This document shows, piece by piece, positions 55,341 through 64,000 of a stretch of DNA of 64,000 nt. Each line of letters starts with the position of its first letter. Positions within the stretch are counted from its first letter, which is position 1. Position numbers and translations under genes: made by a program. This DNA is from Mycobacterium adipatum (GTDB taxonomy: Bacteria > Actinomycetota > Actinomycetes > Mycobacteriales > Mycobacteriaceae), in contig NZ_CP015596.1 in the NCBI RefSeq assembly GCF_001644575.1, positions 4,650,001 through 4,714,000 of the forward strand, in the 5' to 3' direction. Below the pieces are notes generated by a model that saw nothing but the letters and a program-made list of their open reading frames with translations, did no database searches and had not been told where the DNA came from.

Positions 55341-56105
55341 ATGAGTGTCGTTCTCTGCACCAACCATGGTGCCGTGCGGATGTTGACCCTGAACCGTCCG
55401 CAGGCCCGCAACGCCCTGAGTCACGAGGTGATCCGCGCGCTCTATGCGGCGCTGAAGGCTGCCGATGCCGACGAGCAGGTCCGCGCGGTGGTGCTCACCG
55501 GCACCGATCCGGCGTTCTGCGCCGGCGTCGACCTCAAGGAAGCGGCCCGCGACGGGTTGACGTACTTCGAAGAGTTCCGCTCCCAGAGTTGCATTACCGC
55601 CGTCCGCGAGATGCGCACCCCGATCATCGGCGCCATCAATGGCGCCACCTTCACCGGCGGGTTGGAGATCGCGCTGGGCTGCGATTTTCTGATCGCCTCC
55701 GAGCGCGCGGTGTTCGCCGATACCCACGCCCGGGTGGGCATCCTGCCCGGCGGCGGGATGACCGCGCGACTGCCTCAGGTGGTCGGCCTGGCGATGGCCC
55801 GGCGGATGTCGATGACCGGCGAGGTGATCGACGCGGCCCGCGCCGAACGGATCGGGCTGGTCACCGAGGTCGTCGCGCATGAGCGGCTGCTGGAGCGCGC
55901 GCTGGAACTGGCCGAGTCGGTCGCCGAGGTGCCGGGCCCGACCATGCTCGGGCTCAAACAGATCTACACCGAGGGTGCCGCGGCGGTGATCGATCCGGCG
56001 CTGGCCGCCGAGGCGCGCATCGCGTACGCCCAGCACCGGGACTTCGAGGGGCTCGGAGACCGGTTCCGCACGGTATCGCAGCGCAACAAGAGCCAGATCA
56101 CCTAG
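55341..56105 (+). CDS. Enoyl-CoA hydratase/isomerase (crotonase) family protein
   Basis: 254 residues, AAGG just upstream of the ATG. Crotonase features: LTLNRPQARNALSHEVIRAL, TGTDPAFCAGVDLKEAARDG (oxyanion hole) and ATFTGGLEIALGCDFLIASE with the first Glu. In the second active-site segment (FADTHARVGILPGGGMTARL) the usual second Glu of hydratases is replaced, so it may not be a classical hydratase; isomerase, hydrolase or another crotonase activity is possible. Directly behind nuoN; a 20-bp-arm hairpin follows its stop. Confidence 0.88.
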   Translation: MSVVLCTNHGAVRMLTLNRPQARNALSHEVIRALYAALKAADADEQVRAVVLTGTDPAFCAGVDLKEAARDGLTYFEEFRSQSCITAVREMRTPIIGAINGATFTGGLEIALGCDFLIASERAVFADTHARVGILPGGGMTARLPQVVGLAMARRMSMTGEVIDAARAERIGLVTEVVAHERLLERALELAESVAEVPGPTMLGLKQIYTEGAAAVIDPALAAEARIAYAQHRDFEGLGDRFRTVSQRNKSQIT

Positions 56106-56170
56106 CCGCCGAAACAGCATTCCGGCGGGCCGTCACTCGCACTTTCCCGTCCGGAATGCTGTTTCGGCGG
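56106..56170. repeat. Long perfect hairpin E between convergent genes
   Basis: Perfect 20-bp arms (CCGCCGAAACAGCATTCCGG, 56106-56125, and 56151-56170) around a 25-base loop that contains ACTCGCACTT, the same loop core as repeats A and B. It begins right after the crotonase stop and ends 7 bases before the stop of the convergent TetR gene, so it may be a bidirectional terminator; no T-runs. Confidence 0.85.
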
Positions 56171-56177
56171 AAATGGC

Positions 56178-56774
56178 TCAGCGGATGACGCCGTGCACCA
56201 CGATCGCGGTGGTTTGGTCGACCCACTGGTCGTCGAGGTCCTGGCCGGGGGTGAGCAGCATGCGCAGCAGGGTGGCGCCGCCGATCAGTTCGATGAGCCG
56301 ATCCGGGTCGACCTCGGGGTGTACCTCGCCGCGCTCCACGGCCCGCTGCAGCCGGAGCCGCACCACCTCGAACAACCCGGTGAACCGGCCCATCACCCGG
56401 TCGTTGAGGTCCGGGTCGGCGGCCATATCGGCGATCACCCCGGGCAGCGCCGCGCGCACCACCGGACTGGTGAACACGGCGCCGGCGGCCGCGATCATCT
56501 CGCGGACATCGCCGGCAATATCGCCCTCGGGCGTGCCCAGTGCGGTCGGCGCGGTGGGAAACGCCGCCTCGTGCACCAGTTCGGCCTTGCTGGACCAGCG
56601 CCGGTACAGGGCGGTCTTGGTGGTGCCCGCCCGTTCGGCGACGGCGGCCATGGTCAGGTTCGAATAGCCGATCTGCACAAGAAGATCCGATGTCGCCGTG
56701 AGGATGGCAGCATCGATGCGAGGGTCACGGGGCCGGCCGGCACCCTTGTCAACCTGTGGTATCTCTGCTTTCAT
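56178..56774 (-). CDS. TetR-family regulator (Rv3167c-like by context)
   Basis: 198 residues from the ATG at 56774; the frame is open further upstream into the divergent gene and was not used. DNA-binding domain RDPRIDAAILTATSDLLVQI, then LTMAAVAERAGTTKTALYRR. C-terminal TetR_C-type effector domain. It is divergent from the APH-family gene with a 43-base spacer that must contain both promoters, the arrangement of Rv3167c/Rv3168. It probably represses that gene and itself. Confidence 0.88.
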   Translation of the reverse strand: MKAEIPQVDKGAGRPRDPRIDAAILTATSDLLVQIGYSNLTMAAVAERAGTTKTALYRRWSSKAELVHEAAFPTAPTALGTPEGDIAGDVREMIAAAGAVFTSPVVRAALPGVIADMAADPDLNDRVMGRFTGLFEVVRLRLQRAVERGEVHPEVDPDRLIELIGGATLLRMLLTPGQDLDDQWVDQTTAIVVHGVIR

Positions 56775-56796
56775 AACGCTACCCACCGTATCGTAA

Positions 56797-57947
<1,151 letters not shown>

Positions 57948-57948
<1 letters not shown>

Positions 57949-59063
57949 TGCTCGGACCGATGGATGAGTTTCCGGTACACCAAGTTCCGCAGCCCATCGC
58001 GTGGCCGGGATCCTCGGACCGGAACTTCTACGACCGTTCGTATTTCAACGCCCACGACCGCACCGGCGACATCTTCGTCATCACCGGCATCGGCTACTAC
58101 CCGAATCTCGGTGTCAAAGACGCCTTCCTCTTGGTACGCCGCGGGGATGTCCAGACGGCGGTGCACCTGTCCGACGCGCTCGATCAGGACCGGCTCAACC
58201 AGCACGTCGACGGCTACCGGGTCGAGGTCACCGACCCGCTGCACAGTCTGCGGATCACCATGGCCGAGACCGAGGGTATCGCCGCCGATCTCACCTGGAC
58301 CGGGCTGTTCGACGTCGTACAGGAGCAACGCCACCTGATGCGCCAAGGCAACCGGGTGACCCTGGATGCCCAGCGTTTCGCCCAGTTGGGCTCCTGGAGT
58401 GGGCATCTGGAGATCGACGGGGAACGCATCGCGGTGAACCCGGACACCTGGATCGGGTCCCGCGACCGGTCCTGGGGGATCCGCCCGATCGGTGAGGCCG
58501 AGCCCGCCGGACGTCCCGCCGATCCCCCGTTCGAGGGCATGTGGTGGTTGTACGTGCCGATCGCCTTCGACGACTACTCGATCGTGATCATCATCCAGGA
58601 GGCCCCGGACGGGTTCCGCTCACTCAACGACTGCACCCGGATCTTCAAGGACGGCCGCGTCGAACAACTCGGCTGGCCGCGGGTGAAGATCCACTACCGT
58701 TCGGGGACCCGCATCCCGACTGGCGCCACCATCGTGACCAACACGGCCACCGGGTCCGAATTGCGCTTTGAGGTGGAATCCAAACTGCCGGTGCCCATCC
58801 ACGTCGGCGGCGGGTATGGCGGCGACGCGGACTGGATCCATGGCGTGTGGAAAGGCGAGAAGTTCACCGAGCGGCTCACCTACGACATGACCGACCCGGC
58901 GATCATCGGGCGGGCCGGGTTCGGCGTCATCGACCATGTGGGACGGGCGGTCTGCACCGAGGGCGACAAGGACCCGGTGCAGGGCTGGGGCTTGTTCGAG
59001 CACGGCGCGCTGGGCAGGCATGACCCCTCCGGGTTCGCCGACTGGCTCACCGTCGCCCCTTGA
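57948..59063 (+). CDS. Conserved protein of unknown function (Rv3169-like by position)
   Basis: 371 residues from a GTG; ATG at 57960 is an alternative. It is mostly beta-strand, without a signal peptide or membrane segment. Recognisable stretches are WPGSSDRNFYDRSYFNAHDR, GTYFVITGIGYYPN-like DIFVITGIGYYPNLGVKDAF, DTWIGSRDRSWGIRPIGEAE and MWWLYVPIAFDDYSIVIIIQ. The two-part layout suggests a lipocalin-like or CrtC-like beta-barrel pair (hydroxyneurosporene synthase type), but I am not certain. Coupled to the APH-family kinase, so the two probably act on the same compound. Confidence 0.75.
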
Positions 59064-59094
59064 TTCACTGCCGCGAGCTCCCGTGAGCTCCCGT

Positions 59095-59150
59095 GAGCAG
59101 ACACAAATGGCCGCTTTTATGGCCACTTTTGCGGCCATTTGCGTCTGTTC
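59095..59150. repeat. Long hairpin F between convergent genes
   Basis: Arms 59095-59114 (GAGCAGACACAAATGGCCGC) and 59131-59150 pair at 18 of 20 positions over a 16-base loop (TTTTATGGCCACTTTT). The arms unlike those of A, B and E; no ACTCGCAC core. It lies between two convergent stops, with a TTTT at each loop edge, and may terminate both genes. Confidence 0.75.
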
Positions 59151-59159
59151 GCGGAGGAA

Positions 59160-59525
59160 CTAGGCCACCCAGAACAGCGCGGCGGCGGCCACCGCCTCCA
59201 CCAGGCAGTAGAACCAGTTGGGGTAGAAGGACGTCCGGTCACCCAGCACCGCCGACGCGACCCGGCCCACAGCCATGCCGGCCAGCGCCGCAGCGACGGT
59301 GATCAGGACCCCGGTGCGCACCGACGCCGGCGCGGTCATCGCCCAGCCGAGTACACCGGCGATGGCCAGACCGAAACCGCCATACACGGCCCGCACCTCG
59401 GCACGCTGCACATCCGTGCCCAGGGTGAACCCGAACGGGCGCAACATCATCGCCGGCGCCGCCAGCGCGTACACACCCATGCCGAGGAAGAACATCCCGA
59501 CGATGGCGATCACGGTGGGGACCAC
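59160..59525 (-). CDS. DUF4345-like four-helix membrane protein
   Basis: 121 residues from the GTG at 59525, chosen because AGGAGG lies a few bases upstream; the ORF extends to 59561. Four hydrophobic segments: VIAIVGMFFLGMGVYALAAP, AVYGGFGLAIAGVLGWAMTA, GVLITVAAALAGMAVGRVAS and FYCLVEAVAAAALFWVA. The central RAEVRAVYGGFGLAIAG motif is typical of DUF4345. Function unknown. Its start region is divergent from, and only 34 bases away from, the AraC-type regulator, which may control it. Confidence 0.8.
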   Translation of the reverse strand: MVPTVIAIVGMFFLGMGVYALAAPAMMLRPFGFTLGTDVQRAEVRAVYGGFGLAIAGVLGWAMTAPASVRTGVLITVAAALAGMAVGRVASAVLGDRTSFYPNWFYCLVEAVAAAALFWVA

Positions 59526-59559
59526 GGTAGCCTCCTGCTCAGTTGACGAGGAGACCAGC

Positions 59560-60315
59560 ATGCCGCCGCGAGCACCCGCTCCGCTTCCACAAACCTGCTA
59601 TCCGGCGGTGTGGTTGTGGCCGGGTCAGGCGTTGTACTCCGGCCCCGCGCTCGGCTTGCAGCCGCACTCCGGGTCGGTGTGGTGTCTGGCCGTCGGCGTG
59701 GACGGCCCGCTGACGGTACGGGTCGGCGCGCAACGCATCCAGGCCCGTACCGCGCTGATCCCGCCCCGGCTCACCCACCACCTGAGCATGACCGGGCCCC
59801 TGGTGTCGTGTTACCTGGACCCGGCCTCGGCGCGCGCCGCCGCGTGCCGCGCACAGTTCGACGAGTTCTGCGGGGACATCGGGGTGCAGCACACCGCAGA
59901 GGTCGAGCTGTTCACCCCGCCCACCGACGATGTCGGGGCGCTGCGCTGGTTGGAGCGGGCCGCACCGTCGGATGTCCAGCAGCTCGACTCGCGAATCGCG
60001 CGGGCCGCCAAGCAGGTTCGCGATGACACGGCGGCCGCCGTGTCGGCCGCCGAGCTCGCCGCGTCGGTGGGGCTGTCCGAATCCCGGTTCCTGCATCTGT
60101 TCCGCCAGGAGATCGGGTGCAGCCTGCGCCGCTACCGACTGTGGAGCCGACTGATGTGCGCCGGGGCCGAGATCGCCGCCGGGCACAACCTCACGACCGC
60201 CGCGGCGCAGGCCGGGTTCGCCAGCCCGTCACATCTGGCCGACCGGTTCAAGACGACGTTCGGACTGTCGGCCACGCAACTCCTCGCGACGGGCCTGACG
60301 ATCCGGACGCCCTGA
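59560..60315 (+). CDS. AraC-family transcriptional regulator
   Basis: 251 residues from the ATG at 59560 (GAGGAG upstream). The N-terminal 120 residues form a cupin-like sensing region (LQPHSGSVWCLAVGVDGPLT, then IPPRLTHHLSM). The C-terminal double helix-turn-helix reads VSAAELAASVGLSESRFLHL, RQEIGCSLRRYRLWSRL and NLTTAAAQAGFASPSHLADR. It is convergent with the Baeyer-Villiger monooxygenase gene (3 bases apart). Probable target: the divergent DUF4345 gene or itself. Confidence 0.9.
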   Translation: MPPRAPAPLPQTCYPAVWLWPGQALYSGPALGLQPHSGSVWCLAVGVDGPLTVRVGAQRIQARTALIPPRLTHHLSMTGPLVSCYLDPASARAAACRAQFDEFCGDIGVQHTAEVELFTPPTDDVGALRWLERAAPSDVQQLDSRIARAAKQVRDDTAAAVSAAELAASVGLSESRFLHLFRQEIGCSLRRYRLWSRLMCAGAEIAAGHNLTTAAAQAGFASPSHLADRFKTTFGLSATQLLATGLTIRTP

Positions 60316-60318
60316 GCA

Positions 60319-61884
60319 TCAGCCCGCGACGGTGCGCAAACTCTGGTCAGCGGGCGGCGTGTCCGCCTCCGACACGCACGCTCGCGGGGAAGTTGCGGCG
60401 GCCTGGACCCGGCCGAACACCATCGACTCCTCGATCCGGTCGAAGCGGTGCTCGACGATATCCAGCGCATAGTTGTGCCGCACGTTCCACGGCCGGCGGG
60501 TACCCGATCTGGGCAATGCGTGCGGGGACCGTTTGACATACCCGGCGTCGAGATCGAACGTCGGCTTCTCCGGCATCGACTCCGAGCCGAGATGCGGGTA
60601 GGCATGCGTGTATCCGTGGGAATCCATGTACGCCAACAGTTTCGCCACCGCACGGGCGGTCATGTCGGCACGCAACGTCCAGGACGCGTTGGTGTAGCCG
60701 ATGCACCACGCCATATTCGGCACGTCCTCGAGCAGGTACTCCTTGTAGACGAAGCGGTCCGCGGGATCGATCCGTTTGCCGTCCACCTTGATCTCGATAC
60801 CGCCGAGGGACTGCAGTTGCAACCCGGTGGCGGTGACGATGATGTCGGCGTCGATCCGCCCGCCCGAGGCCAGCACGATGCCTTTCTCGTCGATGCGCTC
60901 GATATGGTCGGTCACCACGTCGGCGCGTCCGGCGCTGATGTCTTCGAACAGATCTCCGTCGAGCACCAGACACATCCGCTGGTCCCAGGGGTTGTAGCGC
61001 GGTTTGAAGTGGACGTCGACGGGATAGCCGGGGGGCAGTTCGGCGGTGTTTGCCCGGCGGATCAGCCCGCGTCCCACCTTGGGTGCCTTGCGGAAGAACA
61101 TGTACAGCAGGAAGTGATACCAGGCGTTGCGGAACCGGACGACCTGGTGAGCAATCCTGCGTGGCAACATCTTCCGGACAGCCTGCATCGGCTTCGGCAC
61201 CGCGGGCATGGACATCATGTACGTCGGTGAACGCTGCAGCATGGTGACGTGCCCGGCCGTGTCGGCCAGTGCGGGCACCAGGCTGACGGCGGTGGCGCCG
61301 CTGCCGATCACGACGACCCGCTTACCGGCGTAATCGAGGTCCTCTGGCCAGAACTGCGGATGGACGACGGTCCCGGAGAACGTCTCGATACCGGGAAAGT
61401 CCGGGGTGTACGCCTGGTCGTAGTTGTAGTAGCCGGTGCCGAAGAACAGGAACCGGCACCGGTAGGTGACCTCGGCACCATGGGTTTCCGCGTGCACGGT
61501 CCAGGTATCGGTCGTGGAATCCCAGTCCGCCGCCGATACCCGGGTGTCGAACCGGATATGCCGGTCGATGCCGTATTTGTGCGCCGCCGTGGTGAGGTAC
61601 TCGCGGATATCGGCGCCGTCGGCGACATGCTCGCGACGGGTCCACGGTTCGTAGGGATAGCTGAGGGTGAAGATATCGCTGTCGGAACGGATGCCCGGAT
61701 ACCGGAACAGATCCCAGGTCCCACCGATGCGCTGCCTGCGCTCCAGGATGGTGTAACTCGACCCGGGGTTGCGCTGCTGGATGCGGTAGGCGGCGTTGAT
61801 GCCCGAGATGCCCGCTCCGATGATCAGAACATCGCTGAACTGCGGCTCCGCGGCGTCCTGTGGTGCGCCCTGCTCATCGGCCAT
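60319..61884 (-). CDS. Flavin-containing Baeyer-Villiger-type monooxygenase
   Basis: 521 residues, GAGGAGG before the ATG. FAD-binding VLIIGAGISGINAAYRIQQR, GGTWDLFRYPGIRSDSD, the BVMO fingerprint FSGTVVHPQFWPEDL, and NADP-binding VVVIGSGATAVSLVPALADT. It inserts oxygen next to a carbonyl or oxidises sulfur or nitrogen. It resembles the EthA/MymA group of mycobacteria, members of which activate thioamide prodrugs, so activity on such compounds is conceivable but not shown. Confidence 0.93.
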   Translation of the reverse strand: MADEQGAPQDAAEPQFSDVLIIGAGISGINAAYRIQQRNPGSSYTILERRQRIGGTWDLFRYPGIRSDSDIFTLSYPYEPWTRREHVADGADIREYLTTAAHKYGIDRHIRFDTRVSAADWDSTTDTWTVHAETHGAEVTYRCRFLFFGTGYYNYDQAYTPDFPGIETFSGTVVHPQFWPEDLDYAGKRVVVIGSGATAVSLVPALADTAGHVTMLQRSPTYMMSMPAVPKPMQAVRKMLPRRIAHQVVRFRNAWYHFLLYMFFRKAPKVGRGLIRRANTAELPPGYPVDVHFKPRYNPWDQRMCLVLDGDLFEDISAGRADVVTDHIERIDEKGIVLASGGRIDADIIVTATGLQLQSLGGIEIKVDGKRIDPADRFVYKEYLLEDVPNMAWCIGYTNASWTLRADMTARAVAKLLAYMDSHGYTHAYPHLGSESMPEKPTFDLDAGYVKRSPHALPRSGTRRPWNVRHNYALDIVEHRFDRIEESMVFGRVQAAATSPRACVSEADTPPADQSLRTVAG

Positions 61885-61931
61885 CGGACAACCTCCTCGT
61901 GGTCCTGCCCCGTACCACCCACCATAGGCGT

Positions 61932-62912
61932 TCAGGTGCGCAGCTCGTCAACGATCTGGGCCAGCAATTGCACCTCGATCGGGCCGGGCTGGTAGATGCA
62001 GATCCGGTCCGAGATGCCCTCCACGCGATCCCGGATATGGGCGGCCACCTGGGCGGGGGTGCCGCACGCGGCAATGGTGTGCAGCACGTCGTCGTCGATG
62101 AGCGCGCCCATCTCCGCCCAGCGGCCCTGCTTGGACAGCGCGTTGAGCTCGGGTTGCAGGTCGCCCCAGCCGTGGATGTCGAGCACCGGCTTGTAGGCCG
62201 GCGTCGACCCGTAGAAGGCCAGCAGCTTGCGGGTTGCGTCGTGGTCCTCACCGACCGACACGATGATCTCAGGCACGATCGCGAGGTCGGCGCGGGTGCG
62301 TCCGCCCGCGGCGAGCCCCTCGTCGACGGCGGCCATGGTGACCTCGTGCAGGAACTTCTTGTTCCCGAACGGCATCACCAGCAGACCGTCGGCGTGCTGC
62401 GCGGTGGCCTTGGTCAACCGCGGCCCCAGTGCGCCGACGTAGATGGGCGGCGGCCCGTACGGGTTGTCACGTGGCGTGAACGTCGGGGTCATCAGGGTGT
62501 GCCGGTAGAACTCGCCTTTGAAGTCCAGCCGCGCGCCGTCAGACCAGGTGTCGAAGATGGCGCGCAACGCCGCGACCAGCTCGGTCATCCGCGCGACCGG
62601 GCGGTCGAAGTCGGCGCCGAACCGCTTCTCGATCTGGGTGCGGATCTGGGTACCCAACCCGAGGGTGAACCGGCCCTTCGTCAGGATCTGGTGATCGATG
62701 GCCTGATGCGCGAGGTGGATCGGGTTGCGCGGGAAGGCGATCGCCACGTTGGTCATCAGGTCCAGACCGCCGACGGTCGAGGCCAGCGTCAACGGCGTGA
62801 ACACGTCGTGGGGCCCCTCGAAGGTGAACACCCCGCTGGCGCCGGCATCGCGCAGCGCCTGCGCACGCTCGATGGCTCCCACCGGACCGAACAGTGCCGT
62901 CATCACCTTCAC
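61932..62912 (-). CDS. LLM-class F420-dependent oxidoreductase
   Basis: 326 residues from the GTG at 62912; ATG at 62903 is an alternative. TIM-barrel pattern of bacterial luciferase-like F420 enzymes: [80 protein letters not shown]420 use is usual in mycobacteria for this branch (TIGR03617 type); substrate unknown. It follows the monooxygenase gene's strand, with 47 bases between; both may belong to one transcript. Hairpin G lies just upstream of its start. Confidence 0.88.
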   Translation of the reverse strand: MKVMTALFGPVGAIERAQALRDAGASGVFTFEGPHDVFTPLTLASTVGGLDLMTNVAIAFPRNPIHLAHQAIDHQILTKGRFTLGLGTQIRTQIEKRFGADFDRPVARMTELVAALRAIFDTWSDGARLDFKGEFYRHTLMTPTFTPRDNPYGPPPIYVGALGPRLTKATAQHADGLLVMPFGNKKFLHEVTMAAVDEGLAAGGRTRADLAIVPEIIVSVGEDHDATRKLLAFYGSTPAYKPVLDIHGWGDLQPELNALSKQGRWAEMGALIDDDVLHTIAACGTPAQVAAHIRDRVEGISDRICIYQPGPIEVQLLAQIVDELRT

Positions 62913-62930
62913 AGCGGGCACCCTACTGGG

Positions 62931-62977
62931 ATTCCGGCGTGAAAACGTGCGCATACCGTACGTTTTCGCGCCGAAAT
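62931..62977. repeat. Hairpin G in a divergent promoter region
   Basis: Arms ATTCCGGCGTGAAAACGT (62931-62948) and 62960-62977 pair at 16 of 18 positions over an 11-base loop. It lies in the 82-base spacer between the divergent F420-type gene and the amine oxidase, so a terminator is unlikely; an operator or structured leader is possible. Confidence 0.65.
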
Positions 62978-62994
62978 CGCGTAGGAAGGGGGGC

Positions 62995-64000
62995 GTGACC
63001 GATGTGATCGTGGTGGGGGCCGGATTCGCAGGACTGTCAGCGGCGCGGGAGCTGACCAAACGCGGACACGAGGTGCTGGTGCTCGAAGGCCGTGACCGGG
63101 TGGGCGGCCGTTCCCTCACCGCGACGCTGGCGGGAGTGCCGGTCGACCTGGGCGCGACGTTCGTCGGCCCCACCCAGGACGCGGTGATCGCATTGGCCGC
63201 CGAACTGGGCTGTGCCACCGTGCCGACCCACAGTCGGGGCAAGAACCTGATCCGCTGGCACGGCAAGGTGCGCTCCTACCGCAGCACCATTCCGAAACTG
63301 TCGCTGATCGAGCTGCTCGACGTGTCCCGCATCCAGTGGCGTTTCGACCGGCTGAGCCGACTGATCCCGGTCACCGACACCTGGGACGCCCCGGCGGCGC
63401 AACGACTGGACCAGAAGAGCCTGGAGGGGTGGCTGCGCGCGGTGCACGCCGGCGCGTCGACCCGCAACCTGATGGCCATCATGGCGCGGGTCACCTGGGG
63501 CTGCGAACCCGACGACGTGTCGATGCTGCATGCGGTGCGCTACGTCAAGGCTGCCGGCGGGCTGGGCCGGATGCTCGACGTCAAGGGCGGCGCCCAGCAG
63601 GACCGCTTCCCCGACGGCACCCAGCAGATCGCGCAGCGCATCGCCGCCGAACTCGGCGAGCGGGTGCGCACCGAGGCCGCGGTGCGGCGCATCGCGCGCA
63701 CCGGGGCGGGGTTCACCGTCGAGTCGGCTCGGGGCGAGCACACCGCGGCCGCGGTGGTGCTGGCGATCGCCCCCGCGCACCGCGGTGCGATCACCTTCGA
63801 CCCGCCCCTGCCCGAGGGCTATCAGGCGTTGCCGGCGCACTGGCCGCAGGGCAACCTCAGCAAGGCCTACGCCGCCTACGAGAAACCGTTCTGGCGGGCG
63901 GGTGGATGTTCGGGCGAGGCACTCTCCGACGAGGGCCCCATCTTCATCACCTTCGATGTCAGCCCGAGCGATGACGGTCCCGGAATCCTGCTGGGCTTCG
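62995..64000 (+). CDS. aofH: Flavin-containing monoamine oxidase-like protein, N-terminal part
   Basis: Starts at a GTG with AGGAAGGGGGG upstream and runs off the window after 335 codons. FAD-binding [40 protein letters not shown] and [20 protein letters not shown] are typical amine oxidases. It continues with [20 protein letters not shown] and the [16 protein letters not shown] region. It oxidises an amine with oxygen as acceptor. Its neighbourhood (TetR, APH, hypothetical gene a few kb upstream) matches Rv3167c-Rv3170, where Rv3170 is aofH; gene symbol given on that basis. Confidence 0.85.
   Translation, partial: MTDVIVVGAGFAGLSAARELTKRGHEVLVLEGRDRVGGRSLTATLAGVPVDLGATFVGPTQDAVIALAAELGCATVPTHSRGKNLIRWHGKVRSYRSTIPKLSLIELLDVSRIQWRFDRLSRLIPVTDTWDAPAAQRLDQKSLEGWLRAVHAGASTRNLMAIMARVTWGCEPDDVSMLHAVRYVKAAGGLGRMLDVKGGAQQDRFPDGTQQIAQRIAAELGERVRTEAAVRRIARTGAGFTVESARGEHTAAAVVLAIAPAHRGAITFDPPLPEGYQALPAHWPQGNLSKAYAAYEKPFWRAGGCSGEALSDEGPIFITFDVSPSDDGPGILLGF

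Noticed and set aside
53543..55411. 622-residue antisense ORF over nuoN
   Set aside because: Shadow ORF rich in Gln, Arg, Asp and His, typical of the complement of membrane-protein genes in high-GC DNA.

Overview
The window is high-GC actinobacterial DNA and almost certainly comes from a mycobacterium, most likely an environmental or fast-growing Mycolicibacterium-type species. The evidence is an antigen 85 mycolyltransferase, an MmpL transporter, a tmRNA with a mycobacterial-type tag, and gene orders that from memory match M. tuberculosis: smpB-ftsX-ftsE-Rv3103c-like-mscS-prfB-fprA, hisN-fadE24-fadE23, an Rv3143-like regulator followed by nuoA-N, and a TetR/APH/hypothetical set plus an amine oxidase resembling Rv3167c-Rv3170. 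No database search was run, so family names rest on motif reading.

Layout. 1-3.7 kb: end of a class I glutamine amidotransferase, a TetR regulator, a small duplicated-motif protein, and a decaying locus. That locus holds a frameshifted MarR gene, an NTF2-like gene cut at codons 3-4 by a complete 1267-bp IS3-family element with an ATG target duplication, and an SDR remnant. Two similar operator-like palindromes lie in it. 3.7-8.7 kb: a flavin/2Fe-2S reductase with a metal-dependent hydrolase, and an MmpL transporter. 8.9-11.3 kb: small membrane proteins and an alpha/beta hydrolase. 11.4-20.4 kb: ssrA, a membrane GGDEF-EAL protein, smpB, ftsX, ftsE, a Thr/Pro-rich membrane protein, an MscS channel, prfB (all minus strand) and divergent fprA. 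20.5-26.7 kb: two paralogous AbiEi-like/PD-(D/E)XK nuclease-like genes, each bracketed by palindromic repeats, around hisN and the fadE24-fadE23 pair.

26.7-40 kb: an Ag85-family mycolyltransferase, then a plus-strand catabolic region controlled by two TetR genes. It holds a group D flavin monooxygenase-like protein, an FMN oxidoreductase, a homogentisate-dioxygenase-like protein, an alpha/beta hydrolase, a class III CoA-transferase, an HMG-CoA-lyase-like enzyme, an acyl-CoA dehydrogenase, an APH-family kinase and a DUF6285-like protein. Most of these junctions overlap or are very short, so they are probably co-transcribed. Small stand-alone genes follow (methyltransferase, NTF2-like, YceI, response regulator). 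40.1-55.3 kb: the complete 14-gene nuo operon (proton-pumping NADH dehydrogenase I). 55.3-64 kb: a crotonase, a TetR/APH/hypothetical set, DUF4345 and AraC genes, a Baeyer-Villiger-type monooxygenase, an F420-dependent oxidoreductase-like gene and the start of a flavin amine oxidase that runs off the window.

The strongest unexplained signal is a set of long intergenic hairpins. Three share the loop core ACTCGCACTT, and palindromic repeats bracket both nuclease-like genes. No gene-free stretch exceeds about 300 bases.
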